A DNA stretch of 64,000 bases from Thiothrix sp. (GTDB lineage Bacteria > Pseudomonadota > Gammaproteobacteria > Thiotrichales > Thiotrichaceae): the NCBI GenBank assembly GCA_020442915.1, contig JAGRJD010000007.1, positions 17,663 through 81,662 on the forward strand. Reading direction: 5' to 3'. The notes under the pieces were generated by a model, which saw only the letters and a list, made by a program, of their open reading frames with translations, searched no databases and was not told the origin of the DNA. Below, piece after piece: positions 55,512-64,000 of this stretch (the first letter of the stretch is position 1; each line of letters begins with the position of its first letter). The position numbers and the translations under genes were made by a program.

Positions 55512-56147
55512 TTAATGTGAGCGGGTGATGCAGTACTCGGCCAGCCGGGCAAAACAGTGCTCCAGCTGTGCCACAAAGGCGTTGGCATCGGTTGCAGTCT
55601 GCAATGCCTCGCCAATGATCACGTCACAGTTGAACGGGACAAACAGGGCGGTCCCGCGTGGCAGTGCCCGCCCCAGGCCATGCATGAATACCGGCGTCAC
55701 GGGGGCGTCGCTGCGCCCCTGCAGCAGGTGGAACAGGCCCTTTTTGATCCGGCCGATTTTTTCCGGCTCGCCCCGGCTGCCTTCCGGAAAAATGATCAGG
55801 ATGTTGCCCACATCCAGGGCGGTATTGGCGGTATCGAAAATGCGGTTCAGGTCCGGAGCCTGGCGCTCGATCGGAATGATGTCGATGCAGTGGCGTGCCA
55901 GCCATTTCAGCCAGCGGTTTTTGAAAAAATAATCCGCCGCTGCGATGGGGCGCACGCCGGGCAGCTGTCGCAGGGGATACAGGCTCATCAGCACCAGCAC
56001 ATCCAGGTGGCTGTTGTGGTTGGCGGCGATAATGGCCGGCCCCCTTGGCGGCAGGTGGTTACGCCCCCGGATATTGAGGCCGAGCACCACGAACACCAGC
56101 GGCTTGACGATCAGGGCGAAAAATACCAGCTTGGTCAGTTTCGGCAT
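55512..56147 (-). CDS. 1-acyl-sn-glycerol-3-phosphate acyltransferase family protein
   Basis: The 211-residue membrane-associated protein has the PlsC motifs: NHNSHLDVL (H-x4-D catalytic motif), IIPIERQ, and FPEGSRGEP. It likely acylates lysophosphatidate. ATG 56147 shares one base with the cdsA-like stop (TGATG); the longer frame to 56369 is inside the neighbour. It is the third gene of a pgsA-like/cdsA-like/plsC-like operon, so the trio probably makes a phospholipid or modified head-group. Confidence 0.9.
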   Translation of the reverse strand: MPKLTKLVFFALIVKPLVFVVLGLNIRGRNHLPPRGPAIIAANHNSHLDVLVLMSLYPLRQLPGVRPIAAADYFFKNRWLKWLARHCIDIIPIERQAPDLNRIFDTANTALDVGNILIIFPEGSRGEPEKIGRIKKGLFHLLQGRSDAPVTPVFMHGLGRALPRGTALFVPFNCDVIIGEALQTATDANAFVAQLEHCFARLAEYCITRSH

Positions 56148-57079
56148 CAGTAGGCAAAATAATGGGTGTAGTGGAAAAACAGTGGTGCGGTATAGATCAG
56201 GCTGTCGAAGCGATCCAGCATGCCGCCATGGCCGGGAATCAACTGGCCGCTGTCCTTGATCTGCAGGTCCCGCTTTACCGAGGAAATCACCACATCGCCG
56301 ATGAAACCGGCAGCACCGATCAGCAGGCCGGCAAACAGCCCGTGCAGGAAACCGAGCGGGGTCAGCCATGGTGCCAGCACCGTGGATGCCAGTGTGACCG
56401 TGCCCAGTCCGCCCAGAAAGCCTTCCCAGGTCTTGTTCGGGCTCACCGCCGGGATGATCCTGTGCCGGCCCAGAGTCCTGCCGAACACATACTGGCTCAC
56501 GTCATTGAGCTCGGTCATGAACAGGATGAAAATCACCATACCGATGCTGCCGGCACCCGGATTCAGGGCGGGCAGGGCGATCAGGTAGGCCATGTGGCTC
56601 AGGCAGAACACGGTCAGCATCACCGCCCAGTGCATCACGCCTGCGGCCTGGATGAACCCCCGGGTGTTGCCGGCCAGCACCATGAGCATGGGCAGAAACA
56701 GGAAAACATACACCGGAATGAACACGGTGAACATGCCGTACCAGCCACTGTAGACCCAGTAATACTGTACCGGAATCGCCACGTAAGCCCAGAAGATCAC
56801 CCGGCGGTCACTCAGGCGTGTGGGCACGATGGAGAAAAACTCCTTCAGGGCCAGGAAGCTGATGAAACCGAACAGCACGATGGCACTGCCCCGGCTGAAG
56901 GCCAGGCAGGCAAACAGGATGCCGATCATCCACCACCAGGAGCGGATACGCAGATAAAGCTCCTGATAATCCCGTTCCGGATGCCGCCGGCTCAGGGCAG
57001 ACCAGGCCACAGTGCCCAGCAGCAACAGCGCCAGTACCACCAGCATGACGGCAAAGGCATGTGCCGGTACGGCGAACAT
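56147..57079 (-). CDS. Phosphatidate cytidylyltransferase (CdsA-like)
   Basis: A 310-residue polytopic membrane protein with the CdsA signature near the C-terminus: SSVKRDLQIKDSGQLIPGHGGMLDRFDSL, matching S-x3-KR-x4-KD-x5-PGHGG-x2-DR-D. It makes CDP-diacylglycerol from phosphatidate and CTP. It lies between the CDP-alcohol transferase and the acyltransferase on one strand with minimal spacing, which suggests a dedicated pathway distinct from the housekeeping cdsA usually found beside dxr. Confidence 0.92.
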   Translation of the reverse strand: MFAVPAHAFAVMLVVLALLLLGTVAWSALSRRHPERDYQELYLRIRSWWWMIGILFACLAFSRGSAIVLFGFISFLALKEFFSIVPTRLSDRRVIFWAYVAIPVQYYWVYSGWYGMFTVFIPVYVFLFLPMLMVLAGNTRGFIQAAGVMHWAVMLTVFCLSHMAYLIALPALNPGAGSIGMVIFILFMTELNDVSQYVFGRTLGRHRIIPAVSPNKTWEGFLGGLGTVTLASTVLAPWLTPLGFLHGLFAGLLIGAAGFIGDVVISSVKRDLQIKDSGQLIPGHGGMLDRFDSLIYTAPLFFHYTHYFAY

Positions 57080-57081
57080 GA

Positions 57082-57768
57082 TCAGCGCTGCTCCAGAAAG
57101 TGACAGGCCGTGAGCGTGCGGCGTACCAGTGTCAACAGCGTACCCAGGATGATTATTGCCAGTGCCAGCGTCAGGCTGTACAGCGGGGAGCCGCTCAGCC
57201 CGCCTTCGAACATGCCGCCGAGGCAGGCAGTGGTCAGGAGTGCCATGCGCTGCTGCTTGGCCATCGGGCCGCTGAAATCAACCGGGGCACCGATACTTGC
57301 GCTCAGGGTACGCACATAGGCCGTCATCACCGCCAGCAGTGCGGCACTCCAGCCCAGTTCCACACCCCAGGGCACGGGGCAGGCGTAACCGGCAGCGACC
57401 AGAATCAGTGCATCCGCCACCCGGTCGGGCATGTCGTTGTACAGTTCACCGGCGGGGGTATGTTTGCCGCCCTCGACCGCCACCATACCGTCAAACAGGT
57501 TGCACAGTAGGCGCAGCTGGATGAACAGCGCTGCCGGCAACAGCCAGACCGTACTGGCCGGACGGGCATGCACCTGCCAGAAACACAGGGCCGCGCACAA
57601 GGCGAACAGCATGCTCAACAGGGAAATCTGGTTCGGTGTCAGCGGGGTCCGACTCAGCGCACGGGCGATCCCCTGCGCCAGGGCCGTATCACGGACTTTC
57701 AGCGGACGGCGGGCGGCAGGTTCCATCACGGGCAATACTCGCGGCAACAGGAACGGCATGAATGACAC
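57082..57768 (-). CDS. CDP-alcohol phosphatidyltransferase family protein with degenerate active-site motif
   Basis: A 228-residue membrane protein of the CDP-alcohol transferase family. The consensus D-x2-DG-x2-AR-x8-G-x3-D-x3-D reads NLFDGMVAV, then GELYNDMPD: the first and third Asp are Asn and the Arg is Val. The remaining Asp residues and both Gly are kept. I recall similar DGMVAVEGG variants in plsC/cdsA clusters, so it may be a specialised subfamily. GTG 57768 has AAGGTG seven bases upstream; ATG 57759 is an alternative. Confidence 0.82.
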   Translation of the reverse strand: MSFMPFLLPRVLPVMEPAARRPLKVRDTALAQGIARALSRTPLTPNQISLLSMLFALCAALCFWQVHARPASTVWLLPAALFIQLRLLCNLFDGMVAVEGGKHTPAGELYNDMPDRVADALILVAAGYACPVPWGVELGWSAALLAVMTAYVRTLSASIGAPVDFSGPMAKQQRMALLTTACLGGMFEGGLSGSPLYSLTLALAIIILGTLLTLVRRTLTACHFLEQR

Positions 57769-58167
57769 ATCACATCACCTTGCGGCAGGCTTGGCCCCTC
57801 ATCCTGAAACATCCGCCGGTGGAATTCAAGCCGTAACAAAACCGTGCGGCAGGATACGTCCGACAACCCGGCACGAGAAGCACGCCAAGGATACCGGAGC
57901 CTGAAACCGGGAATGACATCATCATTTTATCATACAGATCAGCCTGTCGTTCTTCTCACCCGGCAACACCCTGACCTCAATTTTAGTGTAAAAGGCGTGT
58001 TCGTGTATTCCATTCTGGTGCGGGGTGGGCCGGGAGTTGACCCGGGCGTAATGCCTTGGCAACCTGTGGACCTGTTTCGTGAATCATGGATAAAACCTGT
58101 CTGCCGCAATGACCGCGACAAGCATCAGGACATCGGGGGCAATGATCACAAGAGCGGCTTGTCGCGC
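57769..58167. other. Intergenic region without a convincing gene
   Basis: An open frame on the plus strand crosses this 399-base gap from 57844, but its predicted sequence lacks coding character and a Shine-Dalgarno. A hairpin CCGGG-AGTTGA-CCCGG (58030-58045) and several AT-rich patches (57913-57940, 57978-58000) are present. It probably holds the promoter of the phospholipid operon on the left and of the small gene on the right. Confidence 0.4.
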
Positions 58168-58392
58168 ATGAGCTACGAAATCGCCAAGGCGATTTTCCGC
58201 AAGCTCGGGACTGAAGGTATCATCATGAATCAGGCCTTTTTCCGTGCCTTGAAGGCCGTGTATCTGCGCGAGGCGCTGGAGCTGGAAACGCCATTCATCC
58301 CCAACTGGAAGCGGGTGTTCAGCGCCATTCCCGACCTGCCGCAACAGCTGCTGGAAGCGGTGGAGCGGGATAATACGGAGCAGGGGTTCTGA
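58168..58392 (+). CDS. Small hypothetical protein
   Basis: A 74-residue frame from ATG 58168 with a composition like real proteins: MSYEIAKAIFRKLGTEGIIM, then an amphipathic helix AFFRALKAVYLREALEL and a Pro-containing C-terminal half. There is no signal peptide, metal motif or recognisable family. The frame is open further upstream, so the start is uncertain. It is convergent with grxD. Confidence 0.5.
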   Translation: MSYEIAKAIFRKLGTEGIIMNQAFFRALKAVYLREALELETPFIPNWKRVFSAIPDLPQQLLEAVERDNTEQGF

Positions 58393-58468
58393 TGGATGCC
58401 CTGTCAGCTCCGGCAGAGCCGGAGAAGAGACTGACAGGGTTCAAAGGTATTTGTCAGGAGCGGCCTGC

Positions 58469-58819
58469 TCAGGCCTGGGCAGGCTCGCCATCAGCACCTT
58501 TGCTTTTACCGACGGCTTCCTTGACAGCGGTCTGCAGTTCGCCGTTTTCATACATTTCCAGGGTGATGTCGCAACCGCCGATCAGCTCACCATCGATGTA
58601 GATCTGCGGGAAGGTCGGCCAGTCCGCATAGCGCGGCAGGTTCTGGAAAATTTCCGGGTCCATCAGCACGTTGACGTAGGCAAACTCCTCACCACAGCCC
58701 ATCAGGGCCTGGGCGGCACGACTGGAAAAGCCGCACTGGGGCATCTGCGGGGTGCCCTTCATGAAAATCACCACCGGATTGGATTTGACTGCCTGGTCAA
58801 TGCGTTCCAGCACGTCCAT
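58469..58819 (-). CDS. grxD: Monothiol glutaredoxin GrxD
   Basis: A 116-residue protein with the monothiol active site CGFS (Cys29) in KGTPQMPQCGFSSRAAQAL, plus WPTFPQIYIDGELIGGCDI, the glutathione-binding features. It binds a bridging [2Fe-2S] with glutathione and delivers clusters, usually with BolA proteins. ATG 58819 has AGAGGA about six bases upstream; ATG 58834 is inside that site. Confidence 0.95.
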   Translation of the reverse strand: MDVLERIDQAVKSNPVVIFMKGTPQMPQCGFSSRAAQALMGCGEEFAYVNVLMDPEIFQNLPRYADWPTFPQIYIDGELIGGCDITLEMYENGELQTAVKEAVGKSKGADGEPAQA

Positions 58820-58981
58820 GGATATTCCTCTCATTCAAGATTCAGGTTGGATAATGGTGCTACTATGCGTCTGCACCGGGGCGAATTCAAGCGCCCCGAC
58901 AAAATCAGGGAAATTCAGCAGACAGTACACCTGCAGCACAGGGCCGGAGCAGAGCGGTGCTGCAGAACAACAGTGCCGCCG

Positions 58982-59611
58982 TCAGGCCAGAAGGCGCCGG
59001 GCTTCATCCTGCATGGCGCCGCGCGCGAAGAACAGCCGCCAGCGGTTGCCGCCGGCCTGTCGCCACAGCAGGGCGGCACGGATACCCGCCAGCAGCAGTA
59101 CCCGGATACGGGCGGCGGTATCGGGATTGGACAGGTGCGTCTGTTCTCCCTTGATGATGATGCGCGGCCCCACCTTGCTGATGGTGTCGGTGTAAAGTTC
59201 TGCCAGCCGGGCGATCATGTTGGGATGGGTCGGCTCGAAAAACTCCAGCTGCGCCTGGGCGGCACCGATACCGGTCATCAGACGGGAAAAGGTATCCGGG
59301 TTCTGGTGCAGTTTGTTCTCCAGATACAGAATATTGATGCTGTAACGGGTGGTCTCCATGTTTTTGGGACGGCCATCCGGGGTCAGGGTGTTGCCACCCA
59401 GTTGGTACAGCAGGGTCTGAAGGCCGGTGCGCAGGGCGTCGACCCCACCATAGAGTCCGGCCAGGGTGTCAGCATCCTGCAGAATGCTGTTGATGCAGCT
59501 TTCCAGGAGTTCCGGTTCAACCCGGCCTTTGGAAGCCAGCTGGTTGACACCTTCCACACACTGAAACAGGGCGGCCAGGGCCAGGGTCCGGTTTTGAGTA
59601 TTTGATTCCAC
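58982..59611 (-). CDS. hflD: Lysogenization regulator/high frequency lysogenization protein HflD
   Basis: A 209-residue helical protein with the HflD features RTLALAALFQCVEGVNQLASKG, LGGNTLTPDGRPKNMETTRYSINILYLE and IRALLLAGIRAALLWRQ-like C-terminal segment. In E. coli it is a peripheral membrane protein that affects lambda CII. It starts with GTG 59611 (GGAG five bases upstream). It lies after mnmA in the conserved gammaproteobacterial order. Confidence 0.92.
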   Translation of the reverse strand: MESNTQNRTLALAALFQCVEGVNQLASKGRVEPELLESCINSILQDADTLAGLYGGVDALRTGLQTLLYQLGGNTLTPDGRPKNMETTRYSINILYLENKLHQNPDTFSRLMTGIGAAQAQLEFFEPTHPNMIARLAELYTDTISKVGPRIIIKGEQTHLSNPDTAARIRVLLLAGIRAALLWRQAGGNRWRLFFARGAMQDEARRLLA

Positions 59612-59760
59612 AAGCGCTCCAGGGCTTTTCTCGGTTTTCCGGTCAGGTCTGCGGCAGGACGCATGCCGTTAGGGTCTGTGTGACCGGTATTTCAAGGGGC
59701 GAAGCAGGCATTGTCAAGTGCACCGGGTCCGCATTGGCGTTAAATCCGGACTGGTGACTT

Positions 59761-60867
59761 TCAGGGACAGGCCCGGCCCATGCCGTCAATCACCCCGCCA
59801 CCCAGGCACCGTTCACCGGCATAGAACACAATCGACTGCCCCGGTGTGATGGCCCGCTGCGGCTCGGTGAAACAGACGCTGGCGCGCAGGCCTTCGCTGT
59901 CCAGCGTGACCGTGCAGTGCTGCTCCGGCTGACGGTGGCGTATTCTGGCCATGCAGGTAAAGGCGGGGGCCGGGGCCGTGCCTGCCACCCAGTGCAGCTG
60001 GGTGGCCTGCAGGAAGGATTTCAGCAGCCAGCGGTTCTGGTTGCCCTGGGCCACTACCAGCCGGTTGGCCCCCGGCTGCTTGTCAATCACAAACCAGGGC
60101 GCTGCGCCGGCATCACGGCGCCCGCCGATACCCAGGCCCTGGCGCTGGCCCAGCGTGTAATACATCAGCCCTTGGTGCCGACCGATAACCTTGCCGTCAG
60201 GGTCGGTGATCTCGCCCGGTCGGGCCGGCAGGAAGCGCTGCAGGAAATCGCGGAACTTGCGTTCACCGATGAAACAGATACCGGTGCTGTCCTTTTTGCG
60301 GGCAATGCTGAAACCGGCCCGTTCCGCCAGTGCCCGCACTTCCTGTTTGGGCAGGTGGCCGACCGGGAACAGGCTGCGGGCCAGTTGCGGCTGCTGCAAG
60401 GTGTAGAGAAAATAGGTCTGGTCCTTGTTGGTATCCAGCCCCTTGAGCAGGCTGATCGTACCGTCGGCTTCATGCCGGGTGCGGGCATAATGCCCGGTGG
60501 CAATCCAGTCGGCCCCCAGCGTCAGGGCAAAGTCCAGAAAGGCCCTGAACTTGATTTCCCTGTTACAGAGAATGTCCGGATTGGGGGTGCGTCCGGCCCG
60601 GTATTCCGCCAGAAAATAACTGAATACCCGGTCCCAGTATTCAGTGGCAAAGTTGACGCTGTGCAGGCGGATGCCAAGCTGGTCGGCTACCGACTGTGCA
60701 TCTGCCAGGTCCACACTGGCCGAACAGTAGTCCTCGGTATCGTCTTCCTCCCAGTTTTTCATGAACAGGGCTTCGACCTCATACCCCTGCTCCAGCAGCA
60801 GCAGGGCTGCCACGGATGAGTCCACCCCACCGGACAGGCCGACCATGACACGTTTTCCGGCAGGCAT
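59761..60867 (-). CDS. mnmA: tRNA 2-thiouridine(34) synthase MnmA
   Basis: The 368-residue enzyme has the PP-loop SGGVDSS, the catalytic Cys in [14 protein letters not shown], and the second Cys in [12 protein letters not shown], together with [21 protein letters not shown]. It adds sulphur to U34 of tRNA-Lys, Glu and Gln, with sulphur from IscS via Tus proteins. ATG 60867 is one base after the nudix stop; a longer frame to 60894 starts at TTG. Confidence 0.96.
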   Translation of the reverse strand: MPAGKRVMVGLSGGVDSSVAALLLLEQGYEVEALFMKNWEEDDTEDYCSASVDLADAQSVADQLGIRLHSVNFATEYWDRVFSYFLAEYRAGRTPNPDILCNREIKFRAFLDFALTLGADWIATGHYARTRHEADGTISLLKGLDTNKDQTYFLYTLQQPQLARSLFPVGHLPKQEVRALAERAGFSIARKKDSTGICFIGERKFRDFLQRFLPARPGEITDPDGKVIGRHQGLMYYTLGQRQGLGIGGRRDAGAAPWFVIDKQPGANRLVVAQGNQNRWLLKSFLQATQLHWVAGTAPAPAFTCMARIRHRQPEQHCTVTLDSEGLRASVCFTEPQRAITPGQSIVFYAGERCLGGGVIDGMGRACP

Positions 60868-60868
60868 C

Positions 60869-61318
60869 TCAGGCCACCCAGTGCAGCAGTTCAAGCGGGT
60901 GGCGCACGCCTTCCTGATACAGGCGGATGGCGGCCAGTACCAGTGCCGAACGCGGTGTCAGTTGCGGATGCCGGCAGATTTCATCGGCACTCAGCCAGTG
61001 CAGGGCCAGAATATCGGGGTCCAGGGGCGCTGGCTGTGCCGGCCGATGGTGGCTGCCGGTAAAGACAAAACGCAGGTAAACCCGGTCCGGGTCGGGGCTG
61101 TCCAGCTGCATGATTCCGAGCAGGGCCTCCGGCTCAAACACCAGCCCGGTTTCCTCCCGGGTTTCGCGCCGCACGGCCGCAATCAGGCTTTCACCATATT
61201 CCAGGTGTCCTGCCGGCTGATTCAGCACCCGCCGGCCATCCACCTGTTCTTCCACCATCAGGAAACGCCCCCGTTCTTCGATGACACTGGCGACAACGGC
61301 CCTTGGCTTCCAGACCAT
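60869..61318 (-). CDS. Nudix hydrolase (NudJ-like)
   Basis: A 149-residue protein with the Nudix box [23 protein letters not shown] (G-x5-E-x7-RE-x2-EE-x-G). The preceding NQPAG matches NudJ/YmfB, the phosphatase that precedes mnmA in many gammaproteobacteria. It hydrolyses nucleoside tri/diphosphates or thiamine pyrophosphate precursors. ATG 61318 (MVWKPRAVV) is used. It is the first gene of nudix-mnmA-hflD and divergent from icd. Confidence 0.9.
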   Translation of the reverse strand: MVWKPRAVVASVIEERGRFLMVEEQVDGRRVLNQPAGHLEYGESLIAAVRRETREETGLVFEPEALLGIMQLDSPDPDRVYLRFVFTGSHHRPAQPAPLDPDILALHWLSADEICRHPQLTPRSALVLAAIRLYQEGVRHPLELLHWVA

Positions 61319-61471
61319 GATATTTTCCGTATCGATACAAACGCGGCATTTTACCCCCAAACCGGAAGGAATCACTAATTCCTCGTCCGGGAACGTCACA
61401 TCCGCAGTGGAATGCTTTATAATCGCCAGATGCACTTGGGGACCACCAGAAATCAAGGAGAAATGAAGAAC

Positions 61472-62725
61472 ATGTATCAACACATCAAGGTGCCGGCCAA
61501 AGGGGAGAAAATCACCTGCAACGCAGATTTTTCCCTGGATGTGCCTGACCAGCCCATCATTCCGTATATCGAGGGCGACGGAATCGGCATTGATATTACC
61601 CCGGTCATGCACAAGGTCATTGATACCGCCGTTAACAAAGCTTACGGCGGCCAGCGCCAGATTCAATGGATGGAGGTCTACGCCGGTGAAAAGGCCAATC
61701 AGGTCTATGGCGAGGATGTCTGGCTGCCGGATGAATCCGTACAGGCCATCAAGGAATTTGTCGTCTCCATCAAGGGGCCGCTGACCACGCCGGTCGGCGG
61801 GGGTATCCGGTCACTGAATGTGAAGCTGCGTCAGGATCTGGACCTGTATGTGTGCCTGCGCCCGGTGCGCTATTTTGAGGGTACACCCAGCCCGGTGCGC
61901 GAGCCGGAGAAAACCAACATGGTCATTTTCCGGGAAAACTCCGAAGACATCTATGCCGGAATTGAGTGGGCGGCTGACTCGCCGGAGGCCAAAAAGGTCA
62001 TTGATTTCCTGATCCGGGAGATGGGGGTCACCAAAATCCGTTTTCCGGATACGTCCGGGATCGGTGTCAAGCCGGTATCGTCCGAGGGGACCCAGCGCCT
62101 GGTCCGCAAGGCCATTCAGTATGCGATTGATAATGACCTGCCCTCCATGACCCTGGTCCACAAAGGCAACATCATGAAGTTCACCGAAGGGGGCTTCAAG
62201 AGCTGGGGTTATGCGCTGGCCAAGGCCGAATTCGGAGCAGTGGAAAAGAACGGTGGCCCTTGGTGTTCCTTCAGGAACCCGAACACCGGGCGGGAAATCG
62301 TGATCAATGACGTGATCGCCGACAATTTCCTGCAGCAGATCCTGCTGCGTCCCGAACAGTATTCCGTGGTGGCAACCCTGAACCTGAACGGGGATTACAT
62401 TTCGGATGCACTGGCGGCACAAGTCGGCGGCATCGGCATTGCACCGGGTGCCAACTTATCCGATACGGTCGCTATGTTCGAGGCGACCCACGGTACGGCC
62501 CCGACCTTTGCCGGGCAGGACCGGGTCAATCCGAGCTCGATCATCCTCTCGGCGGAAATGATGCTGCGCCATATGGGTTGGGTGGAAGCGGCGGATCTGG
62601 TGGTCAGGGGCGTGGAAGGAGCCATTGCCTCGGGACGGGTGACTTTTGACTTTGCGGCCCTGATTGATACGGCGGAAGAAATCAGCTGCTCCGAATTCGG
62701 GGACAATATCATTGAACACATGTAA
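61472..62725 (+). CDS. icd: Isocitrate dehydrogenase, NADP-type family with altered coenzyme residues
   Basis: The 417-residue enzyme aligns along its length with E. coli Icd: [13 protein letters not shown], the regulatory serine in [15 protein letters not shown] (Ser114), and [10 protein letters not shown] at the end. It makes 2-oxoglutarate. The E. coli coenzyme residues Lys344, Tyr345, Tyr391 and Arg395 are replaced: [10 protein letters not shown] (Thr, Phe) and VTFDFAAL (Phe, Ala). Coenzyme preference may therefore differ from strict NADP. AAGGAG lies 11 bases before ATG 61472; ATG 61463 is possible. Confidence 0.95.
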   Translation: MYQHIKVPAKGEKITCNADFSLDVPDQPIIPYIEGDGIGIDITPVMHKVIDTAVNKAYGGQRQIQWMEVYAGEKANQVYGEDVWLPDESVQAIKEFVVSIKGPLTTPVGGGIRSLNVKLRQDLDLYVCLRPVRYFEGTPSPVREPEKTNMVIFRENSEDIYAGIEWAADSPEAKKVIDFLIREMGVTKIRFPDTSGIGVKPVSSEGTQRLVRKAIQYAIDNDLPSMTLVHKGNIMKFTEGGFKSWGYALAKAEFGAVEKNGGPWCSFRNPNTGREIVINDVIADNFLQQILLRPEQYSVVATLNLNGDYISDALAAQVGGIGIAPGANLSDTVAMFEATHGTAPTFAGQDRVNPSSIILSAEMMLRHMGWVEAADLVVRGVEGAIASGRVTFDFAALIDTAEEISCSEFGDNIIEHM

Positions 62726-62770
62726 GCGGCCTTCGGGGGGGGACATGTAGGCTTTCGGCCCTTCTGCCCG

Positions 62771-62801
62771 GCCATGCCGGTTCGTCCTGTTCCGGCATGG
62801 C
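62771..62801 (+). terminator. Hairpin after icd
   Basis: GCCATGCCGG (62771-62780) pairs perfectly with CCGGCATGGC (62792-62801) across an 11-base loop, 46 bases after the icd stop. No clear T-run follows. It probably ends or stabilises the icd transcript; the AT-rich stretch 62880-62930 then probably holds the clpS promoter. Confidence 0.55.
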
Positions 62802-62943
62802 GGTTACTGCCACGTTGATTTGTGCTGTATCGCCCCCATAATGAGCTGTAGTCCCCTGCCAGGGGAGTAATACGGTGACAAGACCAATTTTTGCTGAACT
62901 TTTGATGCATTACTGAACTATATTGTTAGCAGGACAGATTTAA

Positions 62944-63273
62944 ATGTCAGATCAGGAACAACGTGATTCAGGGGCTTATGATTCTGGCGTAGCGGTAGAG
63001 GATGCCCGTCCAGAGGTGAAGGAGCCATCACGTTTTAAGGTTATACTTTTAAACGATGACTTCACACCCATGGATTTTGTAATCGACGTATTGCAACTCT
63101 TCTTCAGACTGGATCATGAGACGGCAACCAGGGTCATGTTGCTGGTTCATACCAAGGGCAAAGGTGTGTGTGGAGTCTACACCCGTGACATCGCGGAGAC
63201 CAAGGTCGCACAGGTCAACCGCTATGCACGGGAAAACCAGCACCCACTGCTATGCACGATGGAAGAAGCGTAA
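62944..63273 (+). CDS. clpS: ATP-dependent Clp protease adapter ClpS
   Basis: A 109-residue adapter with a flexible acidic N-terminal tail (about 1-28) and the ClpS core: [25 protein letters not shown], then [25 protein letters not shown]. The NDD-x-T-PM-x-FV segment and HTKG loop form the N-degron pocket. It passes N-end-rule substrates to ClpA, which starts ten bases later. Confidence 0.96.
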   Translation: MSDQEQRDSGAYDSGVAVEDARPEVKEPSRFKVILLNDDFTPMDFVIDVLQLFFRLDHETATRVMLLVHTKGKGVCGVYTRDIAETKVAQVNRYARENQHPLLCTMEEA

Positions 63274-63283
63274 GGTTGAAATT

Positions 63284-64000
63284 ATGTTAAGTTCAGAAGT
63301 AGAAGACTCCATCAACTCACTGTTTCGTTATGCCCGGCAACGGCAGCATGAATTCGTGACGGTCGAGCACCTGCTGCTCTCCATGCTGGATAATGCCAGC
63401 GCCGCTGAAGCCCTGCGTGCCTGCAATGTTGACATTGCCGCATTGCGCCGGGGCCTGGAACAGTTCATTGATGAAAACACCCCCCTGATTCCGGATGACG
63501 AGCACCGTGATGTTCAGCCCACACTGGGATTCCAGCGAGTCATCCATCGCGCTGTCTACAGTGCCCAGTCCTCGCGTAAGGGGGAAGTGACCGGGGATGC
63601 CATTCTGGTCGCCATTTTCGGCGAGCCGGATTCGCACGCGGTCTACTTCCTGTCCCAGCGGGACGTGGCCCGTCTGGACATTGTGAATTTCGTCTCGCAT
63701 GGCATCCGCAAGGATGAACACATGCCGGACCTGCAGGGTGAGGACAGCGTGCGCGATCAGGGCACGGAAGGAGGGGGTATGGAGTCTCAGGATGGTGATG
63801 GTGCCGAGTCCCAGAAAAAGCCGCTTGACCAGTTTGCCACCAATCTGAACCTGATGGCGCAGGAGGGCAGGATTGACCCCCTGATCGGGCGCGACCTTGA
63901 AATCGAACGCACGGTGCAGGTCCTGTGCCGGCGGCGCAAGAACAACCCGCTGCTGGTGGACGAGGCCGGCGTGGGCAAGACGGCCATCGCCGAAGGCCTG
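63284..64000 (+). CDS. clpA: ATP-dependent Clp protease ATP-binding subunit ClpA, 3' end outside the window
   Basis: An open frame of 239 codons from ATG 63284 to the window edge. The N-domain [35 protein letters not shown] and the later [45 protein letters not shown] segments are typical ClpA. In the first Walker A motif the leading Gly is Asp: the sequence reads [17 protein letters not shown], codon GAC at 63959. ClpA unfolds substrates for ClpP. It is coupled to clpS. Confidence 0.95.
   Translation, partial: MLSSEVEDSINSLFRYARQRQHEFVTVEHLLLSMLDNASAAEALRACNVDIAALRRGLEQFIDENTPLIPDDEHRDVQPTLGFQRVIHRAVYSAQSSRKGEVTGDAILVAIFGEPDSHAVYFLSQRDVARLDIVNFVSHGIRKDEHMPDLQGEDSVRDQGTEGGGMESQDGDGAESQKKPLDQFATNLNLMAQEGRIDPLIGRDLEIERTVQVLCRRRKNNPLLVDEAGVGKTAIAEGL

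Noticed and set aside
57844..58167. N-terminal extension of the small hypothetical gene
   Set aside because: The predicted sequence before 58168 is not protein-like and has no ribosome site near its ATG.

Overview
The window is GC-rich, densely packed chromosomal DNA from a gammaproteobacterium. Two gene orders support this: the Kdo/LPS-transport run caxA-kdsD-kdsC-lptC-lptA-lptB, and the block hflD-mnmA-nudix next to icd-clpS-clpA, both typical of that class. Glycine betaine uptake, an MttB-family methyltransferase, two TRAP transporters and a respiratory formate dehydrogenase suggest a free-living, probably aquatic or saline, respiring heterotroph. I cannot name the genus. I see no rRNA, tRNA, CRISPR array, insertion sequence or prophage.

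Layout: 1-4.7 kb holds a truncated DHA2 efflux pump and the cydDC thiol exporter. 4.8-10.6 kb is a betaine module: a GntR regulator coupled to an MttB-like methyltransferase, divergent from a ProV/ProW/ProX importer, with TTGTATACAA-type operators between them. 10.7-16.1 kb is the Kdo/Lpt operon, followed by a SPOR-domain lipoprotein where rpoN usually sits. 16.2-24.3 kb has a Cys-rich small gene, ppc, bfd and an Fbp-type iron(III) importer; candidate Fur boxes precede bfd and fbpA. 24.5-38 kb carries yigZ and a complete formate dehydrogenase locus: a HTH/molybdate-binding-like regulator, fdhD and moaA on one strand; DUF3305, a DUF3306-ferredoxin fusion, a TorD chaperone, a Tat-signal peptide protein and fdhA-B-C on the other. 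Two unrecognised genes follow, one encoding two EF-hand-like loops.

38-51.5 kb is an accessory catabolic region: AraC regulator, DHA2 pump, PrpF/GalD-family isomerase, MarR regulator, M20 amidohydrolase and two TRAP systems. The last permease has a long coiled-coil tail. 51.5-54.3 kb is feoABC behind a good Fur box. 54.5-64 kb is mostly housekeeping: lactate-dehydrogenase-like malate dehydrogenase, a three-gene phospholipid cluster with a degenerate CDP-alcohol transferase, grxD, hflD, mnmA, a Nudix hydrolase, icd with altered coenzyme-site residues, clpS and the start of clpA.

No single locus is clearly a new system. The best leads are the orphan MttB protein beside a betaine transporter, the EF-hand gene and its partner behind the fdh operon, the coiled-coil tail on the TRAP permease, the DUF3306-ferredoxin fusion, and family-signature substitutions in the CDP-alcohol transferase, isocitrate dehydrogenase and ClpA. 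All functions are inferred from remembered family features; no database search was run.
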